Program-made: the position numbers and the translations under genes
Part shown: in pieces, positions 1-11,552 of the stretch
Layout of the letters: each line of letters starts with the position of its first letter
Numbering within the stretch: position 1 is the stretch's first letter
NCBI GenBank assembly: GCA_021234155.1
Contig: JAJEKV010000078.1
Location: 618,001-682,000 of the forward strand
Length of the DNA stretch: 64,000 nucleotides
DNA from: Isoetes taiwanensis
Taxonomy: Eukaryota; Streptophyta; Lycopodiopsida; Isoetales; Isoetaceae
Direction: 5' to 3'
Notes under the pieces: model-generated
What the model saw: only the letters and a program-made list of their open reading frames with translations
Told to the model about the DNA's origin: nothing
Databases searched by the model: none

Positions 1-1281
1 TTTTTTACTGCCTGTTAGGTGTTGTAGGGTTTTGAAATCTCAATTTTTATCTTTTCGCCTTAATCTTCATCTTGCGTTCTATACTAGGTTTGGAAGCAAG
101 AATTGTCGCAACAGCTTCACTATGTCACTGGACATGTAGCTAACATTTTTATATGATCACATATTCTTAACTTTTGGATATTATGTTATTTTAAATTCTT
201 AGATTTCACATTTTTGGCTCTTAACCTGAGGGCTGATGTGCTCCACTCCGTAGAAACATTTATCTGATCATTAAATTTAGCTATTGCATTTATTCTTCTC
301 TTCATGATTGGATAACAAAGCATAAAAGGTAGTTCCTTTGACGCAACGCAGTATATATATGAAGCGGATGCACAATGGATGTGATCCTTGATTGAGAAAG
401 GTATTTGCAATATTAAAGCTGTTTGTTTGCCTGAGCCATGCCAGATCTATTTCTTGATGTAGACCGACTATATTTGCAAAGGGCTCAAGTAGTCCACGTT
501 TTTATTAGTTGTTTAAAGCTCAAAACAAGATTGACTATGATGGATTTGGCAAACAAAGTGCACATTTGTATTTTCTCTTGATACAAGAAGCAAGCTTTTG
601 CTGGAATTGGAATGGTCTAAGAATGGAATACTTATACAGATTCTTAGGCTGTTGATCTTGCAAAGTCCATGCCCTCCTTGATGTCTCCTGGAAAATATTG
701 CATGTTTTCCATGTCCCAATAAGAGCTATAGAAAGAACAATGAACTTATTGGAAAGATCTCTGCCTCTGATTTGGGGTTGTGTTTTTGAAAAGTTTGTTG
801 CACATTATTCTTGGGATATTCGATGCATATTTTGCAACTTGCATGGTCTGAATGTTATCCGGTTATCTCGAACCACACATCTATAATGAATCACTTTAAA
901 TCTTGCATGCATAGGAGCTTATAGGGTACCACATTTATTCCAAGTAAAGTTATTTCTTTTCAAGTTGAGTCAATTCTAAAGGGGTCATTATTTCACTACC
1001 ACTCCAATTGCAATTGTGCTGATTACATATTGGATGTACCATCTTCCACAAAATCTTGAAGCCTTATAAGTCCACAAAATCTTAAAGCATTATAAGCACC
1101 AACTAAACACAATAAACACCTAAGGTGTATGCAAATCATGCCATCTATCTCCATTCTATTCCATCCAACACATTTCGTTATTCCTACATATTCCACATGA
1201 GCATGGCTAATGCCCAACCGTTTTAAACGTAACCTTCCTAAACCTAAAAATCGTCACACTTTGGACTCCATTATATCTAAG
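1..1281. other. No gene recognised
   Basis: AT-rich sequence with only short ORFs that match nothing I know and show no convincing splice structure. It may be the 3' flank of a gene outside the window or old repeat sequence. Confidence 0.5.
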
Positions 1282-1467
1282 GCACAATGACATTTATAAA
1301 TCTTTTAATCCACCTACAAATACCATTATGTGTATCCAGTCCACATGTCCACGACTAATGCCCGGCATCACCATGCACAATGACATTTATAACTCTTTTA
1401 ATCCACCTACAAATACCATTATGTGTATCCAGTCCGCACATCCACGACTAATGCCCGGCATCGCCGG
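1282..1467. repeat. Tandem duplication, two ~93 bp units
   Basis: The block beginning GCACAATGACATTTATAA occurs at 1282 and again at 1375 with only a few differences. Each copy runs into the motif CGACTAATGCCCGGCATC. The second copy leads directly into the complete Helitron-type terminal hairpin, so the duplication probably arose inside that element near its 3' end. Confidence 0.8.
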
Positions 1468-1481
1468 GCACACGTTTCTAG
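1453..1481 (+). mobile_element. Helitron 3' terminus
   Basis: A GC-rich hairpin, GCCCGGC-ATC-GCCGGGC (1453-1469), is followed 8 bases later by CTAG (1478-1481) and then a T. This is the Helitron end layout: subterminal hairpin, CTRR, insertion before T. The same hairpin plus CTAG recurs at 13477, 27947, 29281 and 33162, so it marks a family. The 5' TC end was not located. No Rep gene lies nearby, so the copy is presumably non-autonomous. Confidence 0.6.
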
Positions 1482-1845
1482 TTTGATTGGGTTCGTTATG
1501 TATGGACTTAGTGTAACGGCTCCATTTGCATTTTTAGTTTGAGTTTAGCTGTCCTTTGTAATGCTCATTAGTTTATTTTACTGAAGTACCATGCAACATA
1601 GGATTATCATATCAGAAGGGCCAATGAATGAGAATAGAACATTCAACCTTTTTCGGTCTCTAGAGCTATATGATGATAGTTTTCTTTTGTATTATGTTAG
1701 TTCCACATGTAATTTCTACTGACAACAAGAAACTTGAGGCCCATCACACAGTTCTGACAGAGAATTTGCAAACGATGTCTTATTTATTTGTACATCTGCT
1801 TTCATTGTTTATGAGCATTTTGAAGACTGGTTCTTATGATAACAG

Positions 1846-2050
1846 GAACACATTGGAGGAATATAGAAAAACAATTCTGCAACTTTCCACAAAGTTGCTG
1901 GCTTTTATTTCTAATAGTCTTGGTTTAGATGCAGAATACATCAAGGATGCAGTTGGAGAGCCATTTCAGAACATTGTTATGAACTATTATCCACCTTGTC
2001 CCCAACCAGATCTCATGCTAGGTTTACAGTCACATTCTGATTTTGATTCA
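1846..2050 (+). pseudogene. 2-oxoglutarate/Fe(II) dioxygenase fragment
   Basis: The translation carries the mid-region of plant 2OG-Fe(II) oxygenases (flavonol synthase / DMR6-like type): NTLEEYRK, then NYYPPCPQPDLMLGLQSHSDF. NYYPPCP-P and the HSD iron ligands (HxD) are diagnostic. Homology starts just after an AG acceptor-like site at 1844-1845. It stops right after HxD, so the second iron His and the RxS co-substrate motif are absent and the fragment cannot be active. A TMK-type kinase fragment follows 140 bases downstream, so this looks like host gene debris moved by a transposon or left by recombination. The dioxygenase subclass cannot be fixed. Confidence 0.75.
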
Positions 2051-2185
2051 ACTACATCAGAATCTTTTTCAGAGTCAAGGACTTATCTGCTCTTGATGTC
2101 ATTATAGGTTTTGTCTGTTGCAGTTTATAATCATTACAAAAGAATATATTTTGAATCATTACGCAAAGGAGGCATATAGCATGAC

Positions 2186-2340
2186 TAGTGGGCAGAACGG
2201 TCGTCCTAGTGACGTACAAGTTGTTGAAGCTGGAAACCTTGTAATTTCAATACAAGGGTTGCGAAATGCCACAAGAAATTTCAATGAGAAAAGGGCCTTG
2301 GGTAGGGGTGGTTTTGGTGTTATGTATACAGGCATCTTAG
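2186..2340 (+). pseudogene. TMK-type receptor kinase fragment
   Basis: The translation reads VVEAGNLVISIQGLR, NATRNFNEK, then LGRGGFGVMYTG. This is the juxtamembrane segment and glycine-rich ATP loop (GxGxxG) of the TMK subfamily of leucine-rich-repeat receptor kinases, which sense auxin at the plant cell surface. Only about 50 residues remain; the catalytic Lys, HRD and DFG parts are missing, and the following sequence is unrelated AT-rich DNA. It is a non-functional exon piece next to a dioxygenase piece. Confidence 0.75.
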
Positions 2341-2583
2341 ATTTGACCTTTAAAAGTCCATTTTTATTATTGCTTGCTTGTGCTAATGTATTAAATTTAT
2401 GAAGCAAGTATTTTACCTGCACTCATGTTACATTTCACTCATTCCTCGACGTTACTTAAGTAAGCAAAAACAAATCCAATGCATAACCCGCATTTTTATA
2501 GACTATATATAGTGCCCTGTGAAGACAGACTTAACATTAATTATGTTGAAGAAGAGCTGTATTTTTACTCTCAAATGCAAGTA

Positions 2584-2725
2584 TCAAGTATTCTATTGTT
2601 TCAAAGTAGCAATTTTAATTGATTGTAAAAGCATGACTTTGAAGTATGATTTAATCAAGTATTCTATTGTTTCAAAGTAGCAATTTTGATTGATTGTAAA
2701 AGCATGACTTTGAAGTATGATTTAA
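2584..2725. repeat. Perfect-spacing tandem repeat, 2 x 71 bp
   Basis: The 71-base unit starting TCAAGTATTCTATTG is present twice head to tail (2584 and 2655), differing at one position (TTTTAATT versus TTTTGATT). It lies about 400 bases upstream of TAF8. Recent slippage or unequal exchange is the simplest origin. Confidence 0.9.
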
Positions 2726-3141
2726 GCCACTCCACCCTCTGATCATGGCGGTCAACCCTCCATGCACAACACCTTGTTAAATTCGCTTTGTTGTATTTTC
2801 TTCTTTCTTCTATTTATTTTTACTTATTTATTTAATCAAATAAGAAAGGCTATATTACACGTGGGCGCCAGACGAGCAACGAGAGCGCCTTAGGGTTTAG
2901 AAAGAGGCCTTTTTTTCGTGCAGGTCCATGGCAGTCAAGCGCAAGCCACTTATTTCATGGTAAAGCATCCAATCCAGAGCTCGGGGCGTGGATTAGGGCA
3001 TGCATTTTGAGCTCCAAATCGCGGGCGCTTTCGCATGGTGCAGATTTTGGCGCTTTCAGTCCAGGTATGGTAATCCGGCAGCACCCAACAAATAAAACTC
3101 TACTTTTGTGATTTTGTTATGTCGAAAAAGAGGATGTAAGA

Positions 3142-4329
3142 ATGACTGTTGCAATCTCTGGGGATAACGATGGTGGCAATGGCAGCAGTACTGATATCAG
3201 CGGCAGGGATGAGTTTGTTAGAACTGCGGCAAAGCTTGCGGTTGCACAAATATGTGAATCTGTGGGTTTTCATGGTTTTCAAAACTCAGCAGGGGAAACC
3301 TTGGCCGAGATTGCTATCCGTTACCTCCGGGATTTGGCCAAAACAGCACACTATTATTCCAATCTGGCAGGCAGAACAGAAAGCAATGTGTTTGATGCAA
3401 TCCTGGCATTGGAAGATGTCAGTCCGTCAGGCATGGTTATAGACCCATCAAGGCCTCTTGCAAACTCTACTGCATTTCGAGAGGTTATGAAGTATGTTGA
3501 ATTTGGCGAAGAAGTACCTTTTGCTAGGGCACTGCCTCGCATTCCCATTCCGAAAAAAAGGAATCCTCCCCCCAGTTTTTTACAGCTTAGAGAGACGCCC
3601 CCATCATCTCATATCCCAAGGTGGGTTCCAGCCTTTCCAGATCCACATACTTACAAGGTTACTCCGGTATGGGCAGAACGCAAAGTTGATCCTGCAAAGG
3701 AGAGACTGGAGCAGGCACGGCAGAGGCGCAGAGCTGAAAATTGTTTATTTTCTCTTCTTAGATTATCATCTGGTGCATCTGCACTTCCTCCCTCTACAGG
3801 CCCTTCATTTGGAGCTCTATCTGCTTCAAGGGAACAGGAGGAATTGCTGGCGAGACTAGAGGTTGAGGGCAAGGCCAAAGGAAAACGGCCAGTGACATCA
3901 CAGAACTCATATTTGGCTCCTCCCTTACCAGCTGGAGTAAAAGAAGTTACGCCAGTATGCTTTGATAAAGACAAGCAAAAGCCACCAGAAGAGCATCCTA
4001 ATGGCTCTGCTACATTTTCATCAGTTTTAGAAGCCTTTGCTCCTGTAGTGCAAGCTGCCAAAGCAGGTGTGCATGAGATCAGTAATCATCCTAATGATCT
4101 GCATAAGAGAAATCTTCCAGATCCTAAAGAGAGGCCGCCTATTTTACTCAGTTTTGGGTTTGGTGCAAAAGCTCCACAAAAAGGCAAGGCTGCAAGCTTA
4201 ATTCTTGGTAAGAGGATGGATGGGGCAAGAGGGTTGCAACTTGACAATGAAGAAGAGATGGATGAGAAGAAGAGACGAGCAGAGCAAATACTTGCAGCAG
4301 CTCTAGATGGCATGGAGGATGGAGCTTGA
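3142..4329 (+). CDS. TAF8: TFIID subunit 8 (TAF8)
   Basis: A 395-residue protein matching plant TAF8, a TFIID subunit that pairs with TAF10 through a histone fold and helps assemble the general transcription factor in the nucleus. Residues ~25-105 form the bromodomain-associated histone fold (AAKLAVAQICESVGF, SAGETLAEIAIRYLRDL). Residues ~155-185 carry the TAF8 C-terminal signature IPRWVPAFPDPHTY. The remainder is low-complexity and charged, ending in a lysine/glutamate-rich stretch. The ORF is uninterrupted and intronless. The start is the first ATG in frame and gives the expected N-terminus. A CG-richer leader with AGGGTTTAG lies upstream (2870-2920). Length is slightly above what I recall for plant TAF8 (about 350). 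I see no sign of decay and call it a functional gene. Confidence 0.9.
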   Translation: MTVAISGDNDGGNGSSTDISGRDEFVRTAAKLAVAQICESVGFHGFQNSAGETLAEIAIRYLRDLAKTAHYYSNLAGRTESNVFDAILALEDVSPSGMVIDPSRPLANSTAFREVMKYVEFGEEVPFARALPRIPIPKKRNPPPSFLQLRETPPSSHIPRWVPAFPDPHTYKVTPVWAERKVDPAKERLEQARQRRRAENCLFSLLRLSSGASALPPSTGPSFGALSASREQEELLARLEVEGKAKGKRPVTSQNSYLAPPLPAGVKEVTPVCFDKDKQKPPEEHPNGSATFSSVLEAFAPVVQAAKAGVHEISNHPNDLHKRNLPDPKERPPILLSFGFGAKAPQKGKAASLILGKRMDGARGLQLDNEEEMDEKKRRAEQILAAALDGMEDGA

Positions 4330-6004
4330 TTTTGACAAGGTTAGCATGCCATTCACCAGGCACTATTTATTATAGGCTCTCGGGGTATGTAACACTTACC
4401 ATTTATTGAAAACTCCAGTTTTCATGTCCATTTATGGCAAACATCTGCCACCATTTGTTACAACCCTTATGTGGGGTGATTAGACAATTTATTAAGCCAA
4501 GTAGCAGCACAGGGAAAACAAATTTACTAATTATGGAGCACACTTGGTATCAAGTCTAAAAATCCGGAAGGTTAATTGTACATATGAACCTTGCTATGCA
4601 TCAATTGATTTCATAAAATTGTTTAGCAATTAAATTTTGAAGGAGCTCAGAAGTATCTGCGAGTTTGTCTGGTGGTGCAACAAATGGTTGATAAACATTC
4701 ATAAGAGTTTGTTGAAGATTTGCTTCGATGGCTGAGTATAAAAGAAAATCTAAATACAAATCAATGTGTTGCGAGTTTTAAGTGGCACACATCTCATTTT
4801 TCGAGTCCGCATCTAATGTGTCCTGTGCGGATATGGACAGCATGAACATGCAAAATACTCGTTATCTCCTCTTGTCATTCTTTATTATGTTCAATATATT
4901 ATAGGATAGTAGAAGCGCAATTCTTTCTCGCCGATTTTTTCTGAATTTTTGAGGGGGGAAAACACTTTAAAATATGGGTTTAAGTGTACGTTATCGTTTT
5001 GGTCGTACTACAAGCAAGACACTGTAATTACCCGTTTAAAAAGCTGTTCTTGCTTTTCTAGAAGTAGCATAGCAAATCTTAAATTGGCAGATCTGTTTTA
5101 TAACGAAACTTTGAATGCATCATATGTTGCTTATAAGGAGGCATGGTCATTGAATTAGGAGTTTCTTGTTTTATGATGGAACTTTTTGTCGCTTGGTCAT
5201 TGGATTGGGAGTTCATTTGGTTGTTGCTTCTCTTAGACAAACGCAGACCCCCCTCAGTTATATTTTGGGACTCGTTATATTTTGGGTCAGCCTCTCTCTG
5301 AAATGCCTAATCAAGTTTTGTGCTTTATTCCAACAAGCCTTGCAGCAGCTGAGCTCTCCTGCTGTCATGCTCTGAATTCCTTATGTTTCTGATATATTTC
5401 CAAGAATTAACAGGCAAAGTCTTTGATACAGGAAATAAGCCTTGGAGGAACTGTTGCATGTGTGCTATCCTGTCTGAAGTGCAAGCAAATTTGCTTCAAT
5501 TCAACCTTAATATATTTGAATAAATTCTCGTTACAGTTTGCAATCTCATCAAGCACTAATGTTGAAAAGATTATAGGCATAATACCTTTTTTGTTTTGCT
5601 CTTTAGAAGACCAGTAAATGTGAAATGCAGTGCACAGATCTAGAATCTGTTACCTAAATTATTGTAGTTAGGGCTTTCTGTGGAAGACAGTATGAGACAC
5701 ACACGAGAAATGAAGCAGTCACTCAGCTCCTGTGTGCCTCTTACTGCCTTCGAAGTCTAGAAATATTGCTCAGGTATTCGTCTTTCTGAAATTGAAGCCA
5801 TTATCAACGTACTCATGCATGCACCTGAATAGCTAATAAATAAAGTACTTAACAAAAGCGAGAATTGAAGAATATATGTGAACATAACATATAGCACACA
5901 ATAAGATCGTAATATTACATTATAAAATATTCAATTGCGAAAACAAGCCTTTTAACAAAGAACCCTAAGTTTTCTGTTCATATACTGTAGCTGGGCACCA
6001 TAGC
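4330..6004. other. Intergenic, no gene recognised
   Basis: TAF8 3' flank followed by AT-rich sequence up to the convergent UBL5 gene. Several ORFs of 60-70 codons lack homology that I can recognise. Confidence 0.5.
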
Positions 6005-6226
6005 TCAGTTATAATAGAGCTCCAAACCCATGCCATCATGTATTTCATAATCCCCAAGAGTTATGTGATCCTTGTAAATAGTGTACCATTTTTGGATTCT
6101 GATTTTTTCAGCCCTGGTACCAGTTTGAGCAGCAACGAGCTTCTTCAGGTCGCCGATGGTATCATCCTCGTTACACTTGACACGGACCTTCTTGCCAAGT
6201 CGATCGTTCAGCACTACCTCGATCAT
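6005..6226 (-). CDS. UBL5: Ubiquitin-like protein 5 (Hub1/UBL5)
   Basis: A complete 73-residue ubiquitin-like protein, starting [18 protein letters not shown] and ending in the double tyrosine LELYYN. UBL5/Hub1 is always close to 73 residues and ends in YY plus one residue instead of the GG needed for covalent conjugation. It binds spliceosomal partners non-covalently and tunes pre-mRNA splicing. The internal motifs [16 protein letters not shown] and [12 protein letters not shown] are typical of the family. The ORF has no intron. A TATA-like element sits about 140 bases upstream, with an AGGGTTTT-bearing leader between. Nothing suggests decay. Confidence 0.95.
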   Translation of the reverse strand: MIEVVLNDRLGKKVRVKCNEDDTIGDLKKLVAAQTGTRAEKIRIQKWYTIYKDHITLGDYEIHDGMGLELYYN

Positions 6227-6363
6227 CCTGGTTATCGCTCCGGCAATTCCTCTACCACGAAAACCCTAATACAAGCCCCTTCTGAAATTCCTCCCAAATA
6301 TAGCCCTCTTTTCTGAAAAGGTCATCTTGACACCTCATGTCCACGTGGCTATATTATTGGTAC

Positions 6364-6375
6364 CTTTTATAAAGG
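6364..6375 (-). promoter_or_regulatory. TATA-like element of UBL5
   Basis: On the minus strand the sequence reads CCTTTATAAAAG, about 140 bases upstream of the UBL5 ATG, a plausible core promoter distance given a leader of about 100 bases. Confidence 0.45.
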
Positions 6376-6429
6376 TTCCTAGACCATTACATGTAGGATA
6401 TTCTTTTAGTAGTAGCAGCACCATGTTTT

Positions 6430-9261
6430 GACCTCCATTGAAATACTCCATTGAAATACTCCATTGCTCTATAATCTTATTTTCCCACAGCACACAACCA
6501 TTTCCTTTTACACAATAAAAAATTAAATCCCCCCTAGACCTCCCTTTTGTTTAGGTGCATATTCATACAAGAAGTGCCTTCAAACATTGAGAGCCGTTAG
6601 ATGGACATATTCACAAGTTATGCCTCAGTAGATAGTGATCCTTATTTGTGGGCTATCCCCCATAAGTTGGGGTACACCACATATGGAAATTGGTAAAATA
6701 TTGTGGCGTTTTAGCATAATACTAATAGTCAAGCCCAAAATTGCTGGACTATAAGAAGGTTGTGTGGATTCGATCCCATTTCATAGAAAACCAAACCAAT
6801 ATTGCTAGATATAATGGATTTGTGTGCATTTAACTCATTTTTCCTTCCCCTTGCTTTCCCCTCTTTTTTTTTTTTTTTTTTGAGGGTACGAATTTTTTGA
6901 TTAATATAAAAACAAGGTACACGACCTTCTTGTGGGCTCCACAATAGGCCAGATAGGAAGTATACAATGCTCTTGGTCACCAGATAGAAAGAATTGTAAC
7001 AAAAGATACACGCAACCATCAAACTGAAAAGCCACCCTAAGATCACATCCATGTACTATGGTCTCAACCTCTTCTTCATCCCTGCAAAATGATGTGCTCC
7101 TCAGCCTTTTAGTTCTTCCAGTACTAGAGGGCGTGGCCTTCTTCCCAACTATTGTAGGTACTATGGGAAGGTAATAGCACTTGTAGAGTGCAATCATTAT
7201 TCCTCAAGATCTTGAAGAACACACCGAAGGAATACCTAGAAGAATAAGATAGGCAGGTCGCTCTTGATTGTATGAGAACGCCTGAAGATCTGCCTTCTTC
7301 TCCTACTAGCAGTACTATGGAGGCTTACTTGCTCTTCCAGAAATACGCTCCACTACCAAGAAGCCCAACCCGCAAGATTTGAAGCAGAAGTAGATCTGTA
7401 CTAGGCAAGGTTGCCAACTGTCTTCCCACTAGCAAGGTACTATAGGCAATTCAACAAGAGCTCCCTCCATTACTAGAGCAACCCGCTACTCCACTGTATA
7501 GCGCCTCAACCTCTTCTCTACAATAAAGGTACTATAGACTAGGCTACTCTTTCCAAGTAGAGCTGCAAGGCAGAGTAACATATATTCAACAGTTTTGAAT
7601 ACTACAGGAGAAAGCCAATCGCAATTCCAATGGAGATTTTCCAGAGAAGCTTCCAGTAAGATGCTGCAGCCCCACAGACTCATGGCAGTCCCGTCATGAC
7701 AAAAAGGAGTTGCAGTGAACAAAATATCTGTTTCAATAGTATCTGCCTCCTGAAGCACACTCCCGAAAGATTTGAAGGCTTAAACATTTAAACAGAATAT
7801 GTGTTGCAGCTACAAGAGACACAGGTCTCCCGTCCTGTATATCTTGCTTTACCAATCTGGCCTATACGGATCACCAAGTCATCCTCTCTAGCTGGGATAG
7901 AGAAGGGGAAAAAATCCATAGGCGGACAGCTAATATACATATCAATGTGCATTGAGAAAAGGATGGGCCATCCAGACTATCCTCCCAACACTTCGAAATG
8001 CACAAAGAAAATGCACTTAGTGTCCTAGCACACAAACAATACTAGGCAAGCGACACAGAAGATCTGATACTCCATGCCATATCATCCAGCAAGAACTCTT
8101 CATGTTGCCCAGATATCAATCGACGAGGATATTCATTACAAAGCGAATACATTCAACTCTTCCTGCATATACGCTGTGCTTGATACCAGAATGATCAGTA
8201 TAAACAACATTCTTATTCAGGTTCACGATCATCCCAGGTAGGGATGCAGACCCACCATTTGCTATGACCCTTTCCACGGATTTTAAATCTACAAACAGAA
8301 GTAGATTTAAATCCACCATAAGTAAACCTAGAATTAATCTGGAATTTACAAGGAATTATGCGTAACTCAGAACCAGACACATCTATTTGATGATTTATCT
8401 TGCCATGCCATTGACCACCCACCCATTTGGAGAGGAGGGAATATCTGGAATGCCCAACTTTTCAAGTTCGGTATACTCAATGCAGGTGACACTAAATTTC
8501 CAAAGTCGTCTCCACCAAAACAAAGATGCAAAACCAAATTTCTGCACAATCAGGCATCTTAATGAACTTCTAGTTACATTTGAAATGCAAACTTCCCAAT
8601 TTGGAACAGTTGACAGCTTCCATATTTGCTATGGAAATAGGCAACAGAATTTCATATGCAGATACATGAGCTAATTACCTTTCTGTAATGACTGCCTACA
8701 CCTGACAAGGCCAATAAAGTGACATCTGTTGCGGCAACAGGATTGCTGTATAGGTGAGGAAGCAGCGCCTACAAGGAGTGCAGGCATTACCGCAGTGAGT
8801 GCGGTCTCACAGCAGTATTCAAACCAAAAGCAGATTTATGGCATACTCAGATCTGAAAAACCAAGCCTACTACTGTTTATATGCCCTAGCGTCAGCCAGA
8901 AGATGAGATCCAGACAAGTTCAGTAACCCACCAGAATCTTTGGAGCACCTGCTTGCTAGCCTATTTACTGCTTAAACAGAGAAGCTCTCACGGCAAAAAA
9001 CACAAAGCGAACCCTTACCAAATCGCAGTCTGTTGTTTAAAGAAGAGAAGATTGAAATGGCGGCCATACTTCAACCAACTCCCTGTTGCAGCAGACCCAA
9101 AAGCGGATGGTAATGGAAACCTCATGATCTGCTATGGGCTTCTGCAAAACAGAAGCAGCCTGGTCGCTGCTCTTCCAGCTACCGATCAGAGTCTTGTGGG
9201 CTCTCAGTGCTCGGGCGGCCGCCGCCGCCGCCCTAAGGCGCAAACCCTAGCGGCATCGTCC
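6430..9261. other. No gene recognised; spaced GTACTAT motif
   Basis: Short ORFs on both strands have no recognisable domains. Between 7100 and 7540 the motif GTACTAT[A/G]G recurs at 7158, 7312, 7437 and 7529, each in a similar context, as in an old degenerate repeat. The end (about 9200-9260) has GCC triplets and AAACCCTAG, as seen at plant gene 5' ends, but no gene model could be supported. Confidence 0.4.
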
Positions 9262-9540
9262 AATATTGTCTTCCTGCTTTCCCCTCTTTCCTTTTTTTAT
9301 GCTCCTTTTTGCTTTTCCCATTTTTCTTTCAGGTTTCTATTTTTTCATTCCCCGATTTTCCCTTTTCCCCTTCCCTCCTTTGCCCTTTTCTTTCTGTTTT
9401 CTCATTTTACCTTTCCTTTTCCCGTTTTTCATTTCCCCTCTCCTTTCCGTTTTCTTTTTTTCCTTTGCATTTTCCCTCTTTTCCCCTTCCTTTTTCCTTC
9501 CCCCCTCTTTCTTCCCACCTTTCAAATCTCCGCGTTAAAG
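9262..9540. repeat. Pyrimidine-rich low-complexity tract
   Basis: About 280 bases are almost pure C and T on the plus strand, built from variations of TTTCCC, TTTTCCC and CCTTTC. The ORFs that cross it are low-complexity artefacts (Phe/Ser/Pro-rich or Lys/Glu-rich) and are not called as genes. Such asymmetric tracts can form triplexes and are hard to sequence. Confidence 0.85.
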
Positions 9541-11476
9541 ATTTAGAGTTGATTCCTGTTTCCCTTTTCCTCTTTTAAATCTGGGCTACTGGATCAAAGC
9601 ATTTATATTGTCGAAAAGATTAAATCTCATTTAGGGTTGATCTAGGACATACACTAAAATCCTATTGTTTAAATTCGGATTTTCCGGTTTGATAAAAACT
9701 TTTTTGGTTTTTTTTTAACATCATTTTCCTAAGGTTTAAGGTTTATTGGCAGCCGGAAGATTTTTACGACATCCAAAAATCGAGAAAAAACATTTTCATG
9801 GTTTTCAGATATGGCGGCCAAACTAGGGATGGGAAAACTTATGCGGCATGAGCGACGTGTGGCCAAGTCCGATGCTTGAGATGCCGGGTTGCATCTGTAT
9901 GATTTGGGTTACCTATTTTTGTATGATTTCTGTTTGGGCTCGACAGCACCTGACGAGGAGGAGGGCGCATGCCATGCCACGATTGAATCAGCCACGATTG
10001 AATGGCGATTTTGTCTTCTGGCAGCATAGATCCAGTTCTAGCACAATTCCGGCCCACTGCCTAAGTCGCAGAGCTATTTCAGGTATTGTCTCAATACTTT
10101 CATGTTTGCAGTCTCTTTGCCTTCTTCATCTTTTTCCAATTGATCTCTGCTTTCATTTTCTGTTCTTTTTCTAGGAATCCGAGCTCCCCATCCATGCTCT
10201 AGCAAAGCCACTGATTAGGTATGATAATCATTACATTGTTCATATTAGGGCCCTCCTTTGTGGTGTTACGGATACTGATGCTACAGCTGCACAAGAACTA
10301 TGCAGGCTTTTGGTGTTTACTTTAGCTGAAGCCACAATCTCTATCAAATTTTGTCATTTTTTTCTATAATATATAATGGAGCATGTGTTGAGGAGCACAA
10401 AAGTAGGCCTGGTTGTTAATTTAACCCTCTGATACCAGTAGAGAGCCTGCATTTGGACAGTTTGATTATGGCTATGGAAAATCTAATCCCCTTAATTCTT
10501 TTGGAGCTCCAGCATTGGCTTTGTCTTTTGCAGAGCAAAAGTTGATCATCTTTTTTTCTTCCATCAATGGAAATGAAAACATCATCATTGTTTTGTATTG
10601 GATCTATCTTGCATATTCAATTCTGCTGCAAGTAAAACAGAGACAAGAGCCTAAGGTGGGTTAACTTCAAGCCAAGTATTTTATTCTATATCCATTTCTC
10701 TGATAGGTTTAACTGCAAATGAGCCGCTTCAAGGAGCTTTTGGCGATGGAAGTTGCACCCATACATATCTCTGGGCACAAAAGATATGGTGCAGCAGACA
10801 GATGCGATCTATTTTGGCAGATAATAAGGAAAAATGGTATGTTTCAATTTGAATAACTTTTTTTAGCGATTGCTTTTGATGTCTATTTTTTTAGCAACTG
10901 TTCTTGATGCTTACAGCCATGCAGTTTGCCTTGGCGGTTTTCTTCTCCAGTTCTGAGCATTCTGCCATGATCAACATGCTTGCATTAAAGAGGATTTAAG
11001 AAGCTAAGGGTTGGATATAATTTAGATGGAAATACAAGCTTTACAAACATCCAACAAAATAAACTTGCAGTGGCATGGGATGTCGATGTATTAGCAGTAA
11101 ATATTTAGATCCATAAAATGGTCTGGTGTACAGTGCAAGAACTGAATAGTGCGCTGGTAGGTATTGGCATCTCTTATAGCTATTTTTATTTGAAGAACTA
11201 GCCAAACTCTTGATCTCTAAAATCCCATTGATTGTAGGTGCTATTTTTAGACATATAGACATGTTGACATTCTGATAAGGTATCAATATTTGACATTTTC
11301 CCATTCATATATTATGCAAGAATATAATCTGCCCAGACCAAAGAATGATTTGGCATATCTTGAAGTAATAGATCCAAGTAATTGTATCCAAGTAATAGAT
11401 CCAAGTAATTGAAGTATTGTATCCAAGTAATAGACCATTATCTAAAGTCGTTTGAAGCCTTTCCCGACCCGTTTCC
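9541..11476. other. No gene recognised
   Basis: AT-rich sequence with ORFs up to about 108 codons lacking known motifs. A short direct repeat of ATCCAAGTAATAGATCCAAG occurs near 11370-11440. Confidence 0.4.
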
Positions 11477-11552
11477 ATGGATGGGCAGGATGATCATGAA
11501 TATGACGATCAGAGCAATAGCCCCAGCCCCCGCCGTGGCTATGGATCCCCAG
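11477..11552 (+). other. Possible first-exon fragment, Arg/Ser/Pro RNA-binding type
   Basis: From ATG 11477 the frame reads MDGQDDHEYDDQSNS followed by PSPRRGYGSP, and then meets a GTATGC donor-like site at 11553. The acidic start followed by PSPRRGYG resembles the N-terminal or RS-like tails of plant SR/RNA-binding proteins. No second exon was found, so this may be a relic or a chance ORF. Confidence 0.25.

Noticed and set aside
8953-9578. ORFs of about 90-197 codons across the pyrimidine tract.
   Set aside because: Phe/Ser/Pro or Lys/Glu low complexity caused by strand asymmetry; no domain.
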